Origin: Monocercomonoides exilis | Lineage: Eukaryota; Preaxostyla; Oxymonadida; Polymastigidae | DNA: 64,000 nt | Reading direction: 5' to 3' | Assembly (NCBI GenBank): GCA_001643675.2 | Contig: LSRY02000019.1 | Span: 1,374,001 to 1,438,000 of the forward strand | Shown here: positions 19,701-30,118 of the stretch, piece after piece | Position numbering within the stretch: the stretch's first letter is position 1 | How the letters are laid out: each line of letters starts with the position of its first letter | Notes under the pieces: generated by a model | What the model saw: the letters and a program-made list of their open reading frames with translations, nothing else | Databases searched by the model: none | What the model was told of the DNA's origin: nothing | Made by a program: the position numbers and the translations under genes

Positions 19701-22700
19701 TCCGATTGTGGTGTATTTGTGGGAAGGAGCGAGAGAGCGGATGCATGTGGATGGGGTTGGAGGAGGGGATTTTGGGAGGTGTGGATTTGCAGTTGCACCA
19801 TGTGAGACAATCGCACAAGCAATCAGACTGCATGCAGCATTGATGAAGGAGCAAGGGATGGAAGAGATCCGAGTGAGCCATTCCTCTTTGATTGAAGAGG
19901 CGATGGTTCTGAGTGAAAATGAGATGCCAAATGGATTGGTTATCGTTGGTGATGAAGAAGGAAGCGAAGTGGCGTTTGGAGGAGAAAAGAGGAAACAGGA
20001 TTGTGGAGAAGGAATAAAGTGGAGAACAAAAGTGAATGAAATTGAAGAGAAGATAGGTTTTGTCAGGTCAAGTGTTCCATTTTCGTTGACAAACATCAAG
20101 ATTATGTTTGGAGAAGGGATGCTGGGATACCGATCATTTGTTCTGATGGAGGATGAGAAGTGTGTTTTGATGATGAAAGGATGCAGAATGGAGGGGAGAG
20201 GCGGAGAAGAAGGGGGAGAGATTGGATTTGTGTTTGTTGAAGGGATGATGGGAGAGCTGAAGGTTGAGGAATGTGTGTTCAAGGACTGTCTGTTGGGAAG
20301 GGAGCATTTGGTGGTGGGTGAGGGAATGAAGAGTGTGGTGATAAATGGAACACTGTTCTCTGGAATAGAAATGGGCAGCTCCAGTCTGATTGGGATATGT
20401 GGAGGAAGTGTTGGCGGAGCAAAGGGAAATGAAAGAAATGAAGAGAGAAAGAGGTTGTGGAGAGAGAATGGAGAAGAGAAGGCAAGAGTGAAAGTGTGGA
20501 TGGAGAAGTCGAACTTCACAAACATAACCTCGAGAGGCGAGAGCGGGGCGGTGATTGGAAGCAGAACAGGAGAAGTGATGGGGGTGGTGGATGTGAGAAT
20601 TGAGGGGTGTGAAATGAGAGTGTGCGTGAATGAAGGGTCTGAGGAAGGAGGAGGGGTGAAGTGGCGAGGAGGGTGGGAAGAGAATGGAGAAGGGCTGGTG
20701 ATGGAGAGCTGCACAGTTGCAGGATGCGAATGCTGTCGAACAAGTGGAAGGGGAGGGGGAATAATGCTGGACTGTGTTGGAAGGGCTGAGGGGAAAGAAG
20801 GAAATGGAGCAAATGGGATTGGAGGGTTTGCGATGAGGGGCATCTCATTCCTGTGGAATGAAGCATTTGTTGGGAAAGACATGTTTGTGAGGTGCTTGTC
20901 AATTGAGGAGCAGATGAAGCGGAGTGTGCTTGAGCTTGACACAGAGCAGGATTCTCTGTTGCGGAGGGATGCAGCGAATGCGAGCGATGAGGAAGAGAAG
21001 GATGTGGATCTGCTGGAGTGGCTGAGGGGGTATCAGTCTGTGTGGGTGTATGTTGCTGAGTCTGGGAAGGATGGGAGGCTGTGTGGATCAGATAGTGAGG
21101 CGTGTCGGAGTGTTTCAGGTGGGATGAGGCACATGGAAAGAGGAGCAGGGAGCACGATGTGGATTGTGGAGAAAGGGGTTGTGATGGAGAAGACGACTGT
21201 GGGAGATGTGTGCATCCGATCTTGGAAGCGGGGAAAGAAGTGCATTGTGAGTTTGGATAAGGTGGATGAAGCAAAAGTGCAGGAGGAGGGGGTTGTTTGC
21301 TTTGTGAATGAGAGCGAGGTGGTGGACTGTGTGTTTGAAATCGGGAAGCATTTTGAAGGGAGAGATGGAAGCGTGCTTCTTCAAGTGAATGGAACACTTG
21401 TGATGACAGGGTGCACAGTGAGGTTTGCTGAGCAAAGGGGAGTCCTGATGTGTGATGTGATGAGGATATGTGGAGGAGTGCTTGAGATGCGTGGGTGTGT
21501 GGTGGAGCAAATGGAGTGTGGGAAGGGTGTGCTGGTGTTTGGGAGTGGATGTAATGGAGTGTTGCGGGAGTGTATGATTGGGGATGTGGAGAGTGAGGGA
21601 GATGTTGCGAGGGTGGATGGTGGAGGGAGAGTGGAGATGAAGGAGATTGTCATGAAAGATGTGAGATTGCGGGGAGGAGCGAGCTGTGTGAGTGTGACAG
21701 GAAATGGGGCATTGAATGGAGAAGGAGAAGGAGGGAAGATGAGGATGTGGTGTGTGGAGCTTGTGAATGTGAGTGTTTCGAAGAGTGAGGGAAGTGTGCT
21801 ACATGGAGAAGGGCGAGGAGCAAAGACAGAGTGTGTGAACTGTTCGTTTGGGAGATGGGGGAGGAGGAGTGGAGAAGGAAGTGCAGTGCGTGTGAAAGGA
21901 GGATGTGAGCTTGAGATGGAAGCATGCATGGTGGATGGGACAGGGCATGAGGAGAAGGATGAAAGAGAGGAGTGGATGAATGTAGGAGGAGAAGGAGAAG
22001 GAAATGAGAAAGGGGTGTGCAGGTGGAATGAGTCAGCTGTGGAGGTGAGAAAGAGCGCAGGGGTTGTGATGGAGACGAGGATTGCGAACTGTGGTGAGGG
22101 AGGGATGAGCTTCAGTGGAGGGAGTGTGAAGATTGCGAAGAGTGAGTTTGAAGGGAATGGGGAAGGAGTTGCGAAGTATCCGTCTGCTCGGAGAAACATG
22201 TGGTGCAGAGAGGGAGGGAAGGTTGAAGTGGTGAGCCTTCGCGGGGGAGATGGGATGGAGAAGGGATCATCTATGTGGATGGTGAATGAAGGGTGTGAGA
22301 TGGGAGGAATTCTGGCAGCGAGAGAGTCTGTGCTGTTCATTCCGCAAGTAGAGAAAGTGGAGGTTGAGGAAGTTGGGGAGAGAGAGAAAGTGGTGTTTGT
22401 GGGGGAGTTGTTGCTTCCATGCAACTTATCATTCAAAGTGGAGAAGAGAATGGGTGAAGAAGCTCATGTGGAGAAAGGGGTGTTTGAGGAAGAGGGATAT
22501 ATTTCTGAGGGGATGGTGTTAGGGTGGACAAGCACTGCAGGAATCGGAAATGAAAACGAAAATGCAGAAGTGAGTGTGTGCATCCTGTTTGGGAATGCTG
22601 AATCTCCTTCTTCAACAAAGGAATTTATTTTGAAGAACGGAAGCGAGATTGCGCAAAAAGAAGATGAAAGAATCGTTGAAAAAGGAAAAGAAGGAAAATC

Positions 22701-24039
22701 ATATTGGCTATTGATTGTTTGCGTTGTGGTTGTTGTAATACTGCTTGTGGTCATAATTGTTCTGGTTGTTCGGTGGAAGAAAGTGAAGGAAAGAAAAGAG
22801 GAATTGGAAGAGATTGTGAATGACAACATCAGAAAGGATCCAAAAGCATTTGAGATGGTGACGATGGAGATGTCTCCAGAGGAGCAGTGGAGGAGAGCAG
22901 AAAGGGAGGCAGAGAAGAAGAATGAAGAGAGGATTAAAAAAAGGGTGTATGCGAAAAGCTTGGGACATTCCGAATCATCAGAGCATCTTCTGTCAGAGAG
23001 TGGATCAACCGAATACATTCTGGGGAGAGATTCAGACAAGATTCCTGAATGGATGTTGGAGAAGGTTGATGATGAGGAAGAGACAAGAAAGAGAACACCA
23101 TCTCCATCCATCTCATCCACTTCAACAACAGACACTTCAGACACTGAATCCACTTTTGTTCGAAGGGAAGATCTGTGTCCAACCACTTCGTCAATGTCGA
23201 ATCTGGTGGATGCAATGGCATGTTCGTCTCCCCATGAGAAGCTGATTGTGGATTTGAGGGATTCGCTGTTCATGCTGCTGCATGGAAGAAATGAGAAGAA
23301 AGAGATGGCGATTGGCACTCTCCAAGAAAGAGAGATGACAGCTGCCCAAATTCTGTTCTGGGTGGCTAATCTTGCGCTTCACTCCTTTGAAGACGAGGAA
23401 GATGAACTCTCTTCGCTGGCCAATCTCAGCCCTCACATTGTCCTGTTCTCTGAGCACATGGTCATCTGCATTGCACTTCATTCCGATTGCTCTTCTTCAG
23501 ACTCAGATTCTTCATCCATCTCTTCATCAACTGTTGTCACATCAACATCTGATTGCTCCACTGTGAACAGAAATGGGAAAGACTCGCCACCGCCATCATC
23601 AGCATTTGAGGATGAGGATGACAATAGAAAAGAGTGTATGAGGTGGAAGGCACCTGAGATGCTGATCAACAAAAAGATGGGAGCAACAAAGGAATCAGTT
23701 GTGTTCTCGATCGGGATAATGCTGTGGGAGTGTCTGACGCTGGAGATCCCGTTTGGGGAGTATGAGGCAGAGGTGGCGGGACAGAAGATTGTGAATGGAG
23801 AACGTCCTGATCAAGAAAGAGTTGGTAGGAGCAAGTGGAAGGAAGCTGTGAAGGCATGTGTGTCAAGCAGAGCATGCGATCGGCCGACTCTGATGAATGT
23901 GAAGCGAGCATGCGTTGAGCATTTTCCAGCGAATGCAGCAATATTGACTGTGTCTGATGCAATTGGGGTGAATATAAGTGGAGGTACAGCTGATGAAGAA
24001 GAAAGCGAAGATGAGATTGGAGAAAGATCGATGGAATAG
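16774..24039 (+). CDS. Giant beta-helix surface protein with TM helix and kinase-like tail
   Basis: Complete intronless gene of 2421 residues (TAG stop). The start is supported by a clear signal peptide (MILSPCYLLIVSFLAASVSC). The ectodomain contains beta-helix repeats, such as the GGAI/GGGL patches at about 330-500. The family's G-x-D-V/M-F-V-R-C and CG...PC signatures recur at about 910 and 1370. A juxtamembrane module, with the RRN, GGDG, SMW and LLPC elements also found in the first gene, precedes one TM helix (about 1977-2000). The cytoplasmic tail carries a basic segment, an acidic/Ser linker and a kinase-like C-lobe (APE about 2293-2295) without catalytic residues. From about 22700 to 23800 the DNA is nearly identical to 5060-6160, while the ectodomain is strongly diverged and extremely purine-rich. 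The last 80 or so residues diverge again. An AATAAA follows at 24054-24059. It is probably a cell-surface receptor-like protein; ligand and signalling role are unknown. Confidence 0.9.
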   Translation: MILSPCYLLIVSFLAASVSCELKGDMLLDGEDAKGKIKERQEGKENTWWEEKGVECWKKEGKEKWLQTGSVRFISRDLDGVWVKSVNASVCLKRLKIFVSENVEVMNVGLGSLGEMSECCVVAESGVMGSVAGSDGGMVVLRNVSVEGAKKGIVFVGSLVRVGRCDGSDCGCVDLREGVVRDVKVMMEGTLVASCSGIHTVMEQMAFVNVSRAAMKRQMTGEEKREKWKKEERKSQRLGNGNGEKMIGCVVEGVEWPLDGGIVYGASRSGQYLWCENTTMERCERNGVKSNYEEEKNMERKTVSSGDETFVDCSFFETSATSSQSNSGGAILFTSTGKLTVVRTSFEKCHAVYCGGAISSRFDEYCKMEVEECNFTHCWSVASGGAIDARYVSEGRWVKCRYVEGNVTHMGGGLFLEFESTSNIVNENEFVGNKKIGQTYYGGAGLVIHENSFAFVTDCIFMNGHSEKNGGGICWDNKTGQAESKVLFCFFGNNSAANGGSDVYICDGWTSIDESSFVLCRTISEGEEMRVVKGSTCYSGWVLKGYFSKIHIDGEEGIDHLGCGSGGVEGEERKGRGCKRIGYFRMVADLTREVNVIVGRGRCKEEKVEIGDLSVSLKGVGKEETSVVLRGRSEEEEVVLIGSGSGMFEGMSFARVGKGKRRKEEFVVGKNGGELQLVKCQVREASAEEKLNEEEGEGEGERREGEGEAFLSGFVLIVGGRVVMESVEMSGMREDGCGVVEMGGVNGEWVEMKNTVVKEVVRERGNGSVVGGRVGEGGGVVVEGGTYRNCGCLSGSGGWMWIGVGEGGVVSIGNTTGSEGGESESAVSVEGCSCGGEGEGEGFGGGLFVEVGKGWRGLEIMNAIFSGCVVGEGKEELGRGGGLYIDVVDGGEGGKALDGVDVFQIGKVRFEGNRGWEGRDVFVRCSVLGEVADRAHLGDWFVPSEEEREEDWKEEEGKWGGVWGCERSTAGDEFGIPIVVYLWEGARERMHVDGVGGGDFGRCGFAVAPCETIAQAIRLHAALMKEQGMEEIRVSHSSLIEEAMVLSENEMPNGLVIVGDEEGSEVAFGGEKRKQDCGEGIKWRTKVNEIEEKIGFVRSSVPFSLTNIKIMFGEGMLGYRSFVLMEDEKCVLMMKGCRMEGRGGEEGGEIGFVFVEGMMGELKVEECVFKDCLLGREHLVVGEGMKSVVINGTLFSGIEMGSSSLIGICGGSVGGAKGNERNEERKRLWRENGEEKARVKVWMEKSNFTNITSRGESGAVIGSRTGEVMGVVDVRIEGCEMRVCVNEGSEEGGGVKWRGGWEENGEGLVMESCTVAGCECCRTSGRGGGIMLDCVGRAEGKEGNGANGIGGFAMRGISFLWNEAFVGKDMFVRCLSIEEQMKRSVLELDTEQDSLLRRDAANASDEEEKDVDLLEWLRGYQSVWVYVAESGKDGRLCGSDSEACRSVSGGMRHMERGAGSTMWIVEKGVVMEKTTVGDVCIRSWKRGKKCIVSLDKVDEAKVQEEGVVCFVNESEVVDCVFEIGKHFEGRDGSVLLQVNGTLVMTGCTVRFAEQRGVLMCDVMRICGGVLEMRGCVVEQMECGKGVLVFGSGCNGVLRECMIGDVESEGDVARVDGGGRVEMKEIVMKDVRLRGGASCVSVTGNGALNGEGEGGKMRMWCVELVNVSVSKSEGSVLHGEGRGAKTECVNCSFGRWGRRSGEGSAVRVKGGCELEMEACMVDGTGHEEKDEREEWMNVGGEGEGNEKGVCRWNESAVEVRKSAGVVMETRIANCGEGGMSFSGGSVKIAKSEFEGNGEGVAKYPSARRNMWCREGGKVEVVSLRGGDGMEKGSSMWMVNEGCEMGGILAARESVLFIPQVEKVEVEEVGEREKVVFVGELLLPCNLSFKVEKRMGEEAHVEKGVFEEEGYISEGMVLGWTSTAGIGNENENAEVSVCILFGNAESPSSTKEFILKNGSEIAQKEDERIVEKGKEGKSYWLLIVCVVVVVILLVVIIVLVVRWKKVKERKEELEEIVNDNIRKDPKAFEMVTMEMSPEEQWRRAEREAEKKNEERIKKRVYAKSLGHSESSEHLLSESGSTEYILGRDSDKIPEWMLEKVDDEEETRKRTPSPSISSTSTTDTSDTESTFVRREDLCPTTSSMSNLVDAMACSSPHEKLIVDLRDSLFMLLHGRNEKKEMAIGTLQEREMTAAQILFWVANLALHSFEDEEDELSSLANLSPHIVLFSEHMVICIALHSDCSSSDSDSSSISSSTVVTSTSDCSTVNRNGKDSPPPSSAFEDEDDNRKECMRWKAPEMLINKKMGATKESVVFSIGIMLWECLTLEIPFGEYEAEVAGQKIVNGERPDQERVGRSKWKEAVKACVSSRACDRPTLMNVKRACVEHFPANAAILTVSDAIGVNISGGTADEEESEDEIGERSME

Positions 24040-27000
24040 AAATGCACAAAGACAATAAAGTTCAGAATCTGGATGTGAATGGAAACAAGATAATATCTTA
24101 TTAAAAAATTGTGTGAAATTTATGTCAAGCTGTTTATATTATTATTTTGGTTGTTATTATTGTATATTCATTTCTTTTTTATACTCTTTCATTAATTTGA
24201 TTTAGTTCGAGTAAATTTATTGGTGGTGTTTGATGAGCTACATTTGTAATTATTCCTCGAGAACGGCAATTGCAGCACTCCATCATCAAAATGAAGTTAA
24301 GTTTGGAAATTTCAAATATTGTGGTCAGATTAACGAATGAAATTCACTTCTGTTCAGTCACTTTTCTCAATGAAACTTTTTCTTTGTTGTTGTTCACGTT
24401 ATCATCATTCTAAATTCAACAAATCATTGAATAATTTCCACATCAAACAAAAATGTCCCTGAAAAATATAGATTCTTTTCTCAAACAATTAATTTATCGT
24501 GAAAAAAAATTAAGTTGTATCGTTCACGTGAACAAAGTTATCAGTATCTTTCAATAAAAAGTTCAATCATTTATGGAATTTTTGTTGTTGATTTTATTTA
24601 ATATCTCAAAGCAAACGCAATGAGTAAAAAACCACTCCAAATTGTTTAAAACCCTGATGGTTAAAAATGATAACTGAATTTTTGTCACATTCAAATACTT
24701 TCAACTGGTCTGTTTGTCTTATGTTTTGAACAATAATAAATGAACATCAGATGATATAAAGAATTGTGAAATGTTTTAATGCTGTTTAATGTTTTCAACC
24801 AATTTTTTATGAATATGAAAAATGATATCTCGCAAATTGATTTAATTATTTATGTGATATTCTTTTTTAAAAAATGAAAGTTGTCATCGACATAACCAAA
24901 ATTATTTCCTGTCCAATGCTCAGTTGATTCCATTTATTGCCTTTTCTTCATACAACGAACAAATAATGAAAGATTAATAAAATTTTTAAATAAAACATTC
25001 AATACAAGACAAACAATAAATTTCAAGCCAAGTTATATATTCTAATGCAAAAAAAGAAAAAGATTTTCAAAAAAATGATTATTGACCAAATATGGTAGTG
25101 TTTCCATCCATTGATAATCATCGTGTTGTATTTTCTTTTTTCTTTTTTCTTTCTTTCTTTTTTTTTTTTTTTAGCTTTTGCTTTTGGATTGAATTGTCTC
25201 TTCTCTTCTCTTCTTTCCTTTCGCTCACTGTTCTTCTTATCTTTTTCGTAATCTTCGCCTTCTTCATATGCAATGCAGTTGTCAAGTTTTTTCTTTCTTA
25301 TTCTGACGATTCTTTAAAAAAAATCCATGTTGTCAGTATTGTTGTGGTAATCTTCGAAAATGATTAAATTGTCTTTTGTTAGAGTCCATCCATCAATAGT
25401 TTGTCTTTCATAGATTTTCACATTTGTTTTGCACTTTCTTTTCGATTCACCTTTTTCGTTTTTGGGACAAAGAATCGAATAGTACCATTTAGCTTCATTT
25501 GAAATTGTTCCGAAAGAAGATTTTGACTGTGATCCACTTATTTTTTATGGAACTTGCGAAGCTGTTAATGGCCAGATTCCTGTATTCAGAAAAGCAGTTT
25601 TAATTGCTGAAGGAGTGGTTGCTGCGGAGATTGCGTCTTGTTAAACCTCAGCAAGTGCCCTTCTTAAAGAAAAAGATGAATCATATGAAGGCACTTTAAA
25701 TTTTTGTTTGATGTTTTTTTTATCTAACCAAAATTTCATTATCACAAGGTTGATGGAAATGGGTCATGATAAGAGGAAACTTTTTGATGAAGATTCAACT
25801 GTTTTCTTCCTCACGAATAATGTTTGAATATGTGAAAGTTGTATGATTATCAAGAAGAAGAGCTTTTTAAGAAGATATTGATTGGATTTTCCGATGGAAG
25901 ATTAAAATGCAATTTTGAAGCTAGACAATTACGAAAAATTCTATTTCGATACATCTTTAAGGAGGAAAAATTAAATTAATATAATAATATTTCAAATTTG
26001 AAAACTCTTCTGGTATTTTCTTCTTTGGATAAAGCAAAAAAGGAGGAAGAAAAGAACCATTGGAACACGCGCAAATACATCATGTCGCGTTTGAAGAATA
26101 TTCAGCCGCAGGAGGAAAAGTTCTGCGAAGCTTTTGTTCTTCAAACAGATCACCAGCTTCTCAGAACTTAATTCGATTTTAACTGGAAATTCGTTAAAAT
26201 TTATAATTTCGATGACTTTAAGATTGCTCTCTTCAACAATGCACTTCACTTCCTCAAACAAAATTGTCACACTTTCTGAACTATGTAATTAAATTTTTAT
26301 GTTTTTATTTGTCTCACTTGGGCAGATTTCCAAATAGACCTTCTTTGAACTAATTACTGTCTTAACTGAATTTTATCACATCGAATATAATCATATTTTT
26401 TTTATGTCACATTTTTTGGATCAAAATTTTATTGCATATTTCCATTTATTTTCCATCACATATAATTACTGTGCCAAATATTCATTATCACAAGTTATTC
26501 AAAAATATATGTGCTATTTTCAATTTTTAATCGTTTTTTTTTTTGATTGAAAATTTCAACAATTTGATATTCCAAAACGATGTTTAAATAAGTTTAATAA
26601 TGAATACAGTTAGTGTTAATAATGGTGGACACTTTCAATAACTGTGGACAGTGGAATTATCTCAACAATCGTTGATAGTTGCTTTTTGAAAATTAACCCA
26701 ATTGTTCCCTCAATGAATATGAACTTATATATCTTTCAAAAATGAATCTTTCTTTATTCCTGGGAGCAAGTTGTAACATTACAGTACGTCTCATAAGTTC
26801 ATATTCAATGAGGGAATAATTGGGTTAATTGTCAAAAAGCAACTGTCAACGGTGGTTGAGATAAAGCCACTGTCCACAGTTATTGAAAGTGTCCACCATT
26901 ATTAACACTAACTATATCAGACATTATCACAAACTGATTTAGTCACAAATATGTTGAATAAAACCAGATAGGATGATGTCCGTTTTTAAATTTTGTGGAA

Positions 27001-27307
27001 TATCCTTTTTTGTTGTGTTGTTCACAAGCAAACATATTTGTTAACCTTTTTATTTTAATTTATTTTAATTTATTATTATTATTATTATTATTATTTTATT
27101 ACTTTTTTTTGGTGAAAAATTTTACTTAAAATTGATAAATCTTGGTTATTTCCGAATTATTAATCAAAATTCGTGAGGTTGATTCATGATAAATTTATTA
27201 AGATAAATTTGTTGTAATACTAATATAATGCATTTTGTTTTAATTAGAATTTTGAGTAACCGAACTAATCTGTTTTCAAGGATAAAGTAAGGAAACAGAT
27301 CATTCTC
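24040..27307. other. Intergenic region with possible decayed coding and a hairpin element
   Basis: AT-rich DNA between two plus-strand genes. At about 25498-25641 there is a short open stretch of about 48 codons with ordinary amino-acid composition. At 25992-26270 there is a 92-codon minus-strand ORF. Both sit in a slightly GC-richer block (25400-26280) and may be remains of an old gene, but I recognise no family. The inverted-repeat element at 26608-26913 is listed separately. A simple TTA repeat occurs at about 27071-27096. Confidence 0.5.
26608..26913. repeat. Hairpin MITE-like element with about 115-bp inverted arms
   Basis: The left arm (from 26608) and right arm (to 26913) are imperfect inverted copies of each other over roughly 115 bases, with about 75 bases of loop between them. 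The outer end reads CAGTTAGTG on the left (from 26607). On the right the complement starts TAGTTAGTG. The element is flanked by TA on both sides. A TA target and CAGT-like terminus fit Tc1/mariner-derived MITEs. It encodes nothing. The arm structure is seen directly; the superfamily is inference. Confidence 0.75.
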
Positions 27308-29419
27308 ATGGAATTTATTATTTTACTCCTGATTCATTTTTGCCTTTCAATAAATCAGAAAGATCTCCTGCTTTCATTTTACACAGCCACTGAAGGAGAA
27401 AAATGGTTTGACCATTCAGGATGGGCGACTGAGGAAGATTACTGTACTTGGAAGGGGATAACTTGTGATGAGAATAAATTTGTAACTGGAATTGCTCTTC
27501 AAGGAAACAATCTTGGGGGAACACTACCCTCAAATTTTGGCTATTTATCAAGCATTTCAAGTTTGGATTTGAGTCATAACCATATTTCTGGTCCTCTTCC
27601 AATCTCGATGGTCAACATGAAAAGCTTAGCTGCAATGTGTGCAATTTTTTTTTTTGAAAATTCGAATTATTTGAATATGCAACCTTTTTTGTTTGCTTTA
27701 GAGGACTGAGACAAAATAATTTTTCTGGACCATTTCCTCTTCATTTAAGAGAAGCAAAAAATCTTATGTTTGCCCATCTTGACTTCAACAATTTTGAAGG
27801 TCCTCTTCCAGAAGGAATCTTGCATATGAAGCAATTAAAAGTTCTGGGATTAACAAATAATAAATTGAAGGGTCCAATCCCCGCAACTATCAGTGAACTT
27901 ACAGGGCTTACTGTTCTTGGTCTTGGAGGAAATGAATTGACGGGTAAAATTCCAATTCAACTTCGACGATTAACACAATTGGTGAGTTTGGACCTATCAA
28001 ACAACAAACTCAGTGGAACAATTCCGGATATTTTCAAGTCGATGCACAATCTTGCTGATTTGAGTTTGTTCAGCAACCAACTGGAAGGAGAGATTCCAGA
28101 ATCCATAACAAATTTGCCAAAGTTATCAGTTTTGTCAGTGAATGACAACAAATTTACAAAGATACCTTCAACAATAGGGGCATCAAAGTCATTGTTTCTT
28201 ATTGATGCAAAAAACAACAAAATTGATATAGAACCTCCACAGTCGCTGAGAGACGATAAAACATCTGTGGTCATTGCAGATCTCTCAGGAAATCCATGGA
28301 AGTGCAACGGACAACTTGATGAACATCTTAAGTGGACTGGTGCAGAATGTCACAATAATGCTCAAAATGGAAAGATCAGAATGGAAACGAAGAACGTTAC
28401 CGAAAAAATACATGTGACTCGTAACGTTTCTTCAGTTAAGAACGATGATGCGAAAGTTCAAGTTGAATATTGGGGGATTACAAAATGCCCTGATCTTATT
28501 AAAATGGAAAATGTTTGCTAACTTATGATTCCATTTGAAGAGATAAATAATTTGAAAATTTATTTTAATCAAATTTATGTCTTTTCTTATTTCACTGCAT
28601 TTCACCGTGACATTTATATGAAATAGACTTTGTTTGATCTCTCTCCAGAGATTCAAGACATTTATGAGATTCGTCCTTACATGCTGTCTCTGCCAGCCCC
28701 AGCCTACCGCACAAAGCGATGGAGCATGCACGGTCAGAGCGAGGTGTATGGCAACATCTTGTATTTGTGTGCTTACGAGACAGAAGAGCCAGAGAACCCG
28801 GGAGATCCAAAGACGAAATGGAAGGAATTTGCAAAATGTGAAGGAGAGAAAAAGGACGAAATCCCATCTCGTGCTAAAGAATGTACTGAAAAGTGTGATT
28901 TTATTATATATTTGTATTTTTTAAAAAGCATAACTGTGATTTTTGCTGAAAATTGTGCATTATTTCATTATATAAATCTGTAAATTTTAAACATCAATAT
29001 ATTTATATATATATTGAAAAAAAGGGCTGCATTGGATTGGGACAAGATGAAGAAGTGTGTTGTTGAAAGAGGCGCAACTCTCCTTGAAGAGTCTCAGAAT
29101 AAAGCTGACACAGCTGATTATCATGCTGTGTGGTCTCCGACTCTGTACTTCGACAAGAACTTTAAGGTTTGCAAAATTTTGAGTTTTGGCTGGAATATAT
29201 TATTTCTCTCTCTCTTTCTTTCTCTTGCAATCCTTTTAAAATAATCAATGTATATATGCACCTAAATATTTATTGTTATCTACTTATCATTTTTCACATC
29301 AGTGCTTGTACGATTTTAAAGGCATGTGTGATTGCCAAGATAACAAGAATATGATGGAGAAACACATATGCGATTCTTACAAAGGAGAAAACAAGCCAGC
29401 TTACTGCAACAATGTCTAA
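27308..29419 (+). CDS. LRR-GILT fusion: secreted leucine-rich repeat protein with GILT-like thiol reductase domain
   Basis: Five-exon model: 27308-27636, 27702-28512, 28627-28892, 29025-29166, 29303-29419 (TAA), giving about 554 residues; all junctions keep frame. Residues 1-16 form a signal peptide. Residues about 20-330 are plant-type leucine-rich repeats (N-x-L/F-x-G-x-L/I-P units) preceded by a Cys/Trp cap (KWF...W...C.W.G..C). Residues about 360-554 match the GILT (gamma-interferon-inducible lysosomal thiol reductase) fold: a KCPDL active-site segment at about 371-375, an HG-x2-E-x3-N-x4-C signature at about 415, then LDWDKMKKC, and the C-terminal ICDSYKG...KPAYC. The second active-site Cys of CXXC is Leu here, and one or two Cys of the GILT signature are replaced, so reductase activity is doubtful. 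It is likely secreted or lysosomal. Donor sites are GTGTG or GTTTG. The fusion rests on the frame-preserving exon 2/3 junction. Confidence 0.85.
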
Positions 29420-30118
29420 AGCAGTAAGTATTTCTTTTTATATGTTGATAAATCTGACTAATTATAACTCTATGTTATCAATGGAATAGATATTTAGAAG
29501 AATTCCATTTTTCCTTCATACTTTCTCAGAGGTTTTCTTGTTGATATATTTTTATTTTCATTTCACATTCACTTTCGATTCAATTGAATGACTGGAAAGT
29601 GAAGCTGAAGTTGTTTCAACAATTTTCTAACAATGAAGAGAGAACACATTTCCTGTTTAAGTGTTAGCAAATTTTGATTTAACTTTATTCCCTTTTTCAT
29701 GAACATTACGTAAAGATAGACAGGAAGAAATACTAGTTTATTCAAATGAGTGTTTCATGGTTTTATCCAATATGGTGAAACTGATTTTGACTGAATGTGA
29801 GAGAAGTGAAACAAAATGTTTCTTGATTTTAATGGTCAAAAATATCTTCTAATCATCAATAACATTAGAAAGAATTGTATTCACATAAAAAATGAACAAA
29901 ATATCGAAAACAAAAACTATTTGAAAAAGAAAAATCAACTATGAAATGAAATTTCCAAAACAAACATAAAAAATTAAAAATCGAAGCTCTTTCGTAATAA
30001 ATATTCCACAACAAAAACTTATTTAAAAGAGAAAATAAAAAATCAGAATTGCAAAACATAACAACAAAAATAAATGATTAAACAACAAATTTTTACATAC
30101 GCAAAGACCCGAAACAAA
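29420..30118. other. Intergenic region between convergent genes
   Basis: AT-rich DNA between the 3' ends of the LRR-GILT gene and the ceramide synthase gene. No ORF, repeat or RNA gene can be supported here. Confidence 0.6.

Noticed and set aside
19578-20942. Minus-strand Ser/Pro-rich ORF of 454 codons (and others at 21381-22436, 18384-19220, 20516-21397)
   Set aside because: They are antisense shadows of the purine-rich gene 16774-24039, which has a signal peptide, family motifs and TM helix; the shadow proteins show no domain.
25092-25367. Plus-strand Phe/Ser-rich ORF of 91 codons
   Set aside because: It is made of a pyrimidine microsatellite and poly-T; hydrophobicity comes from base composition.
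28432-28867. Minus-strand ORFs over the LRR-GILT exons
   Set aside because: The plus strand gives a continuous spliced GILT domain; the minus frames have no recognisable features.
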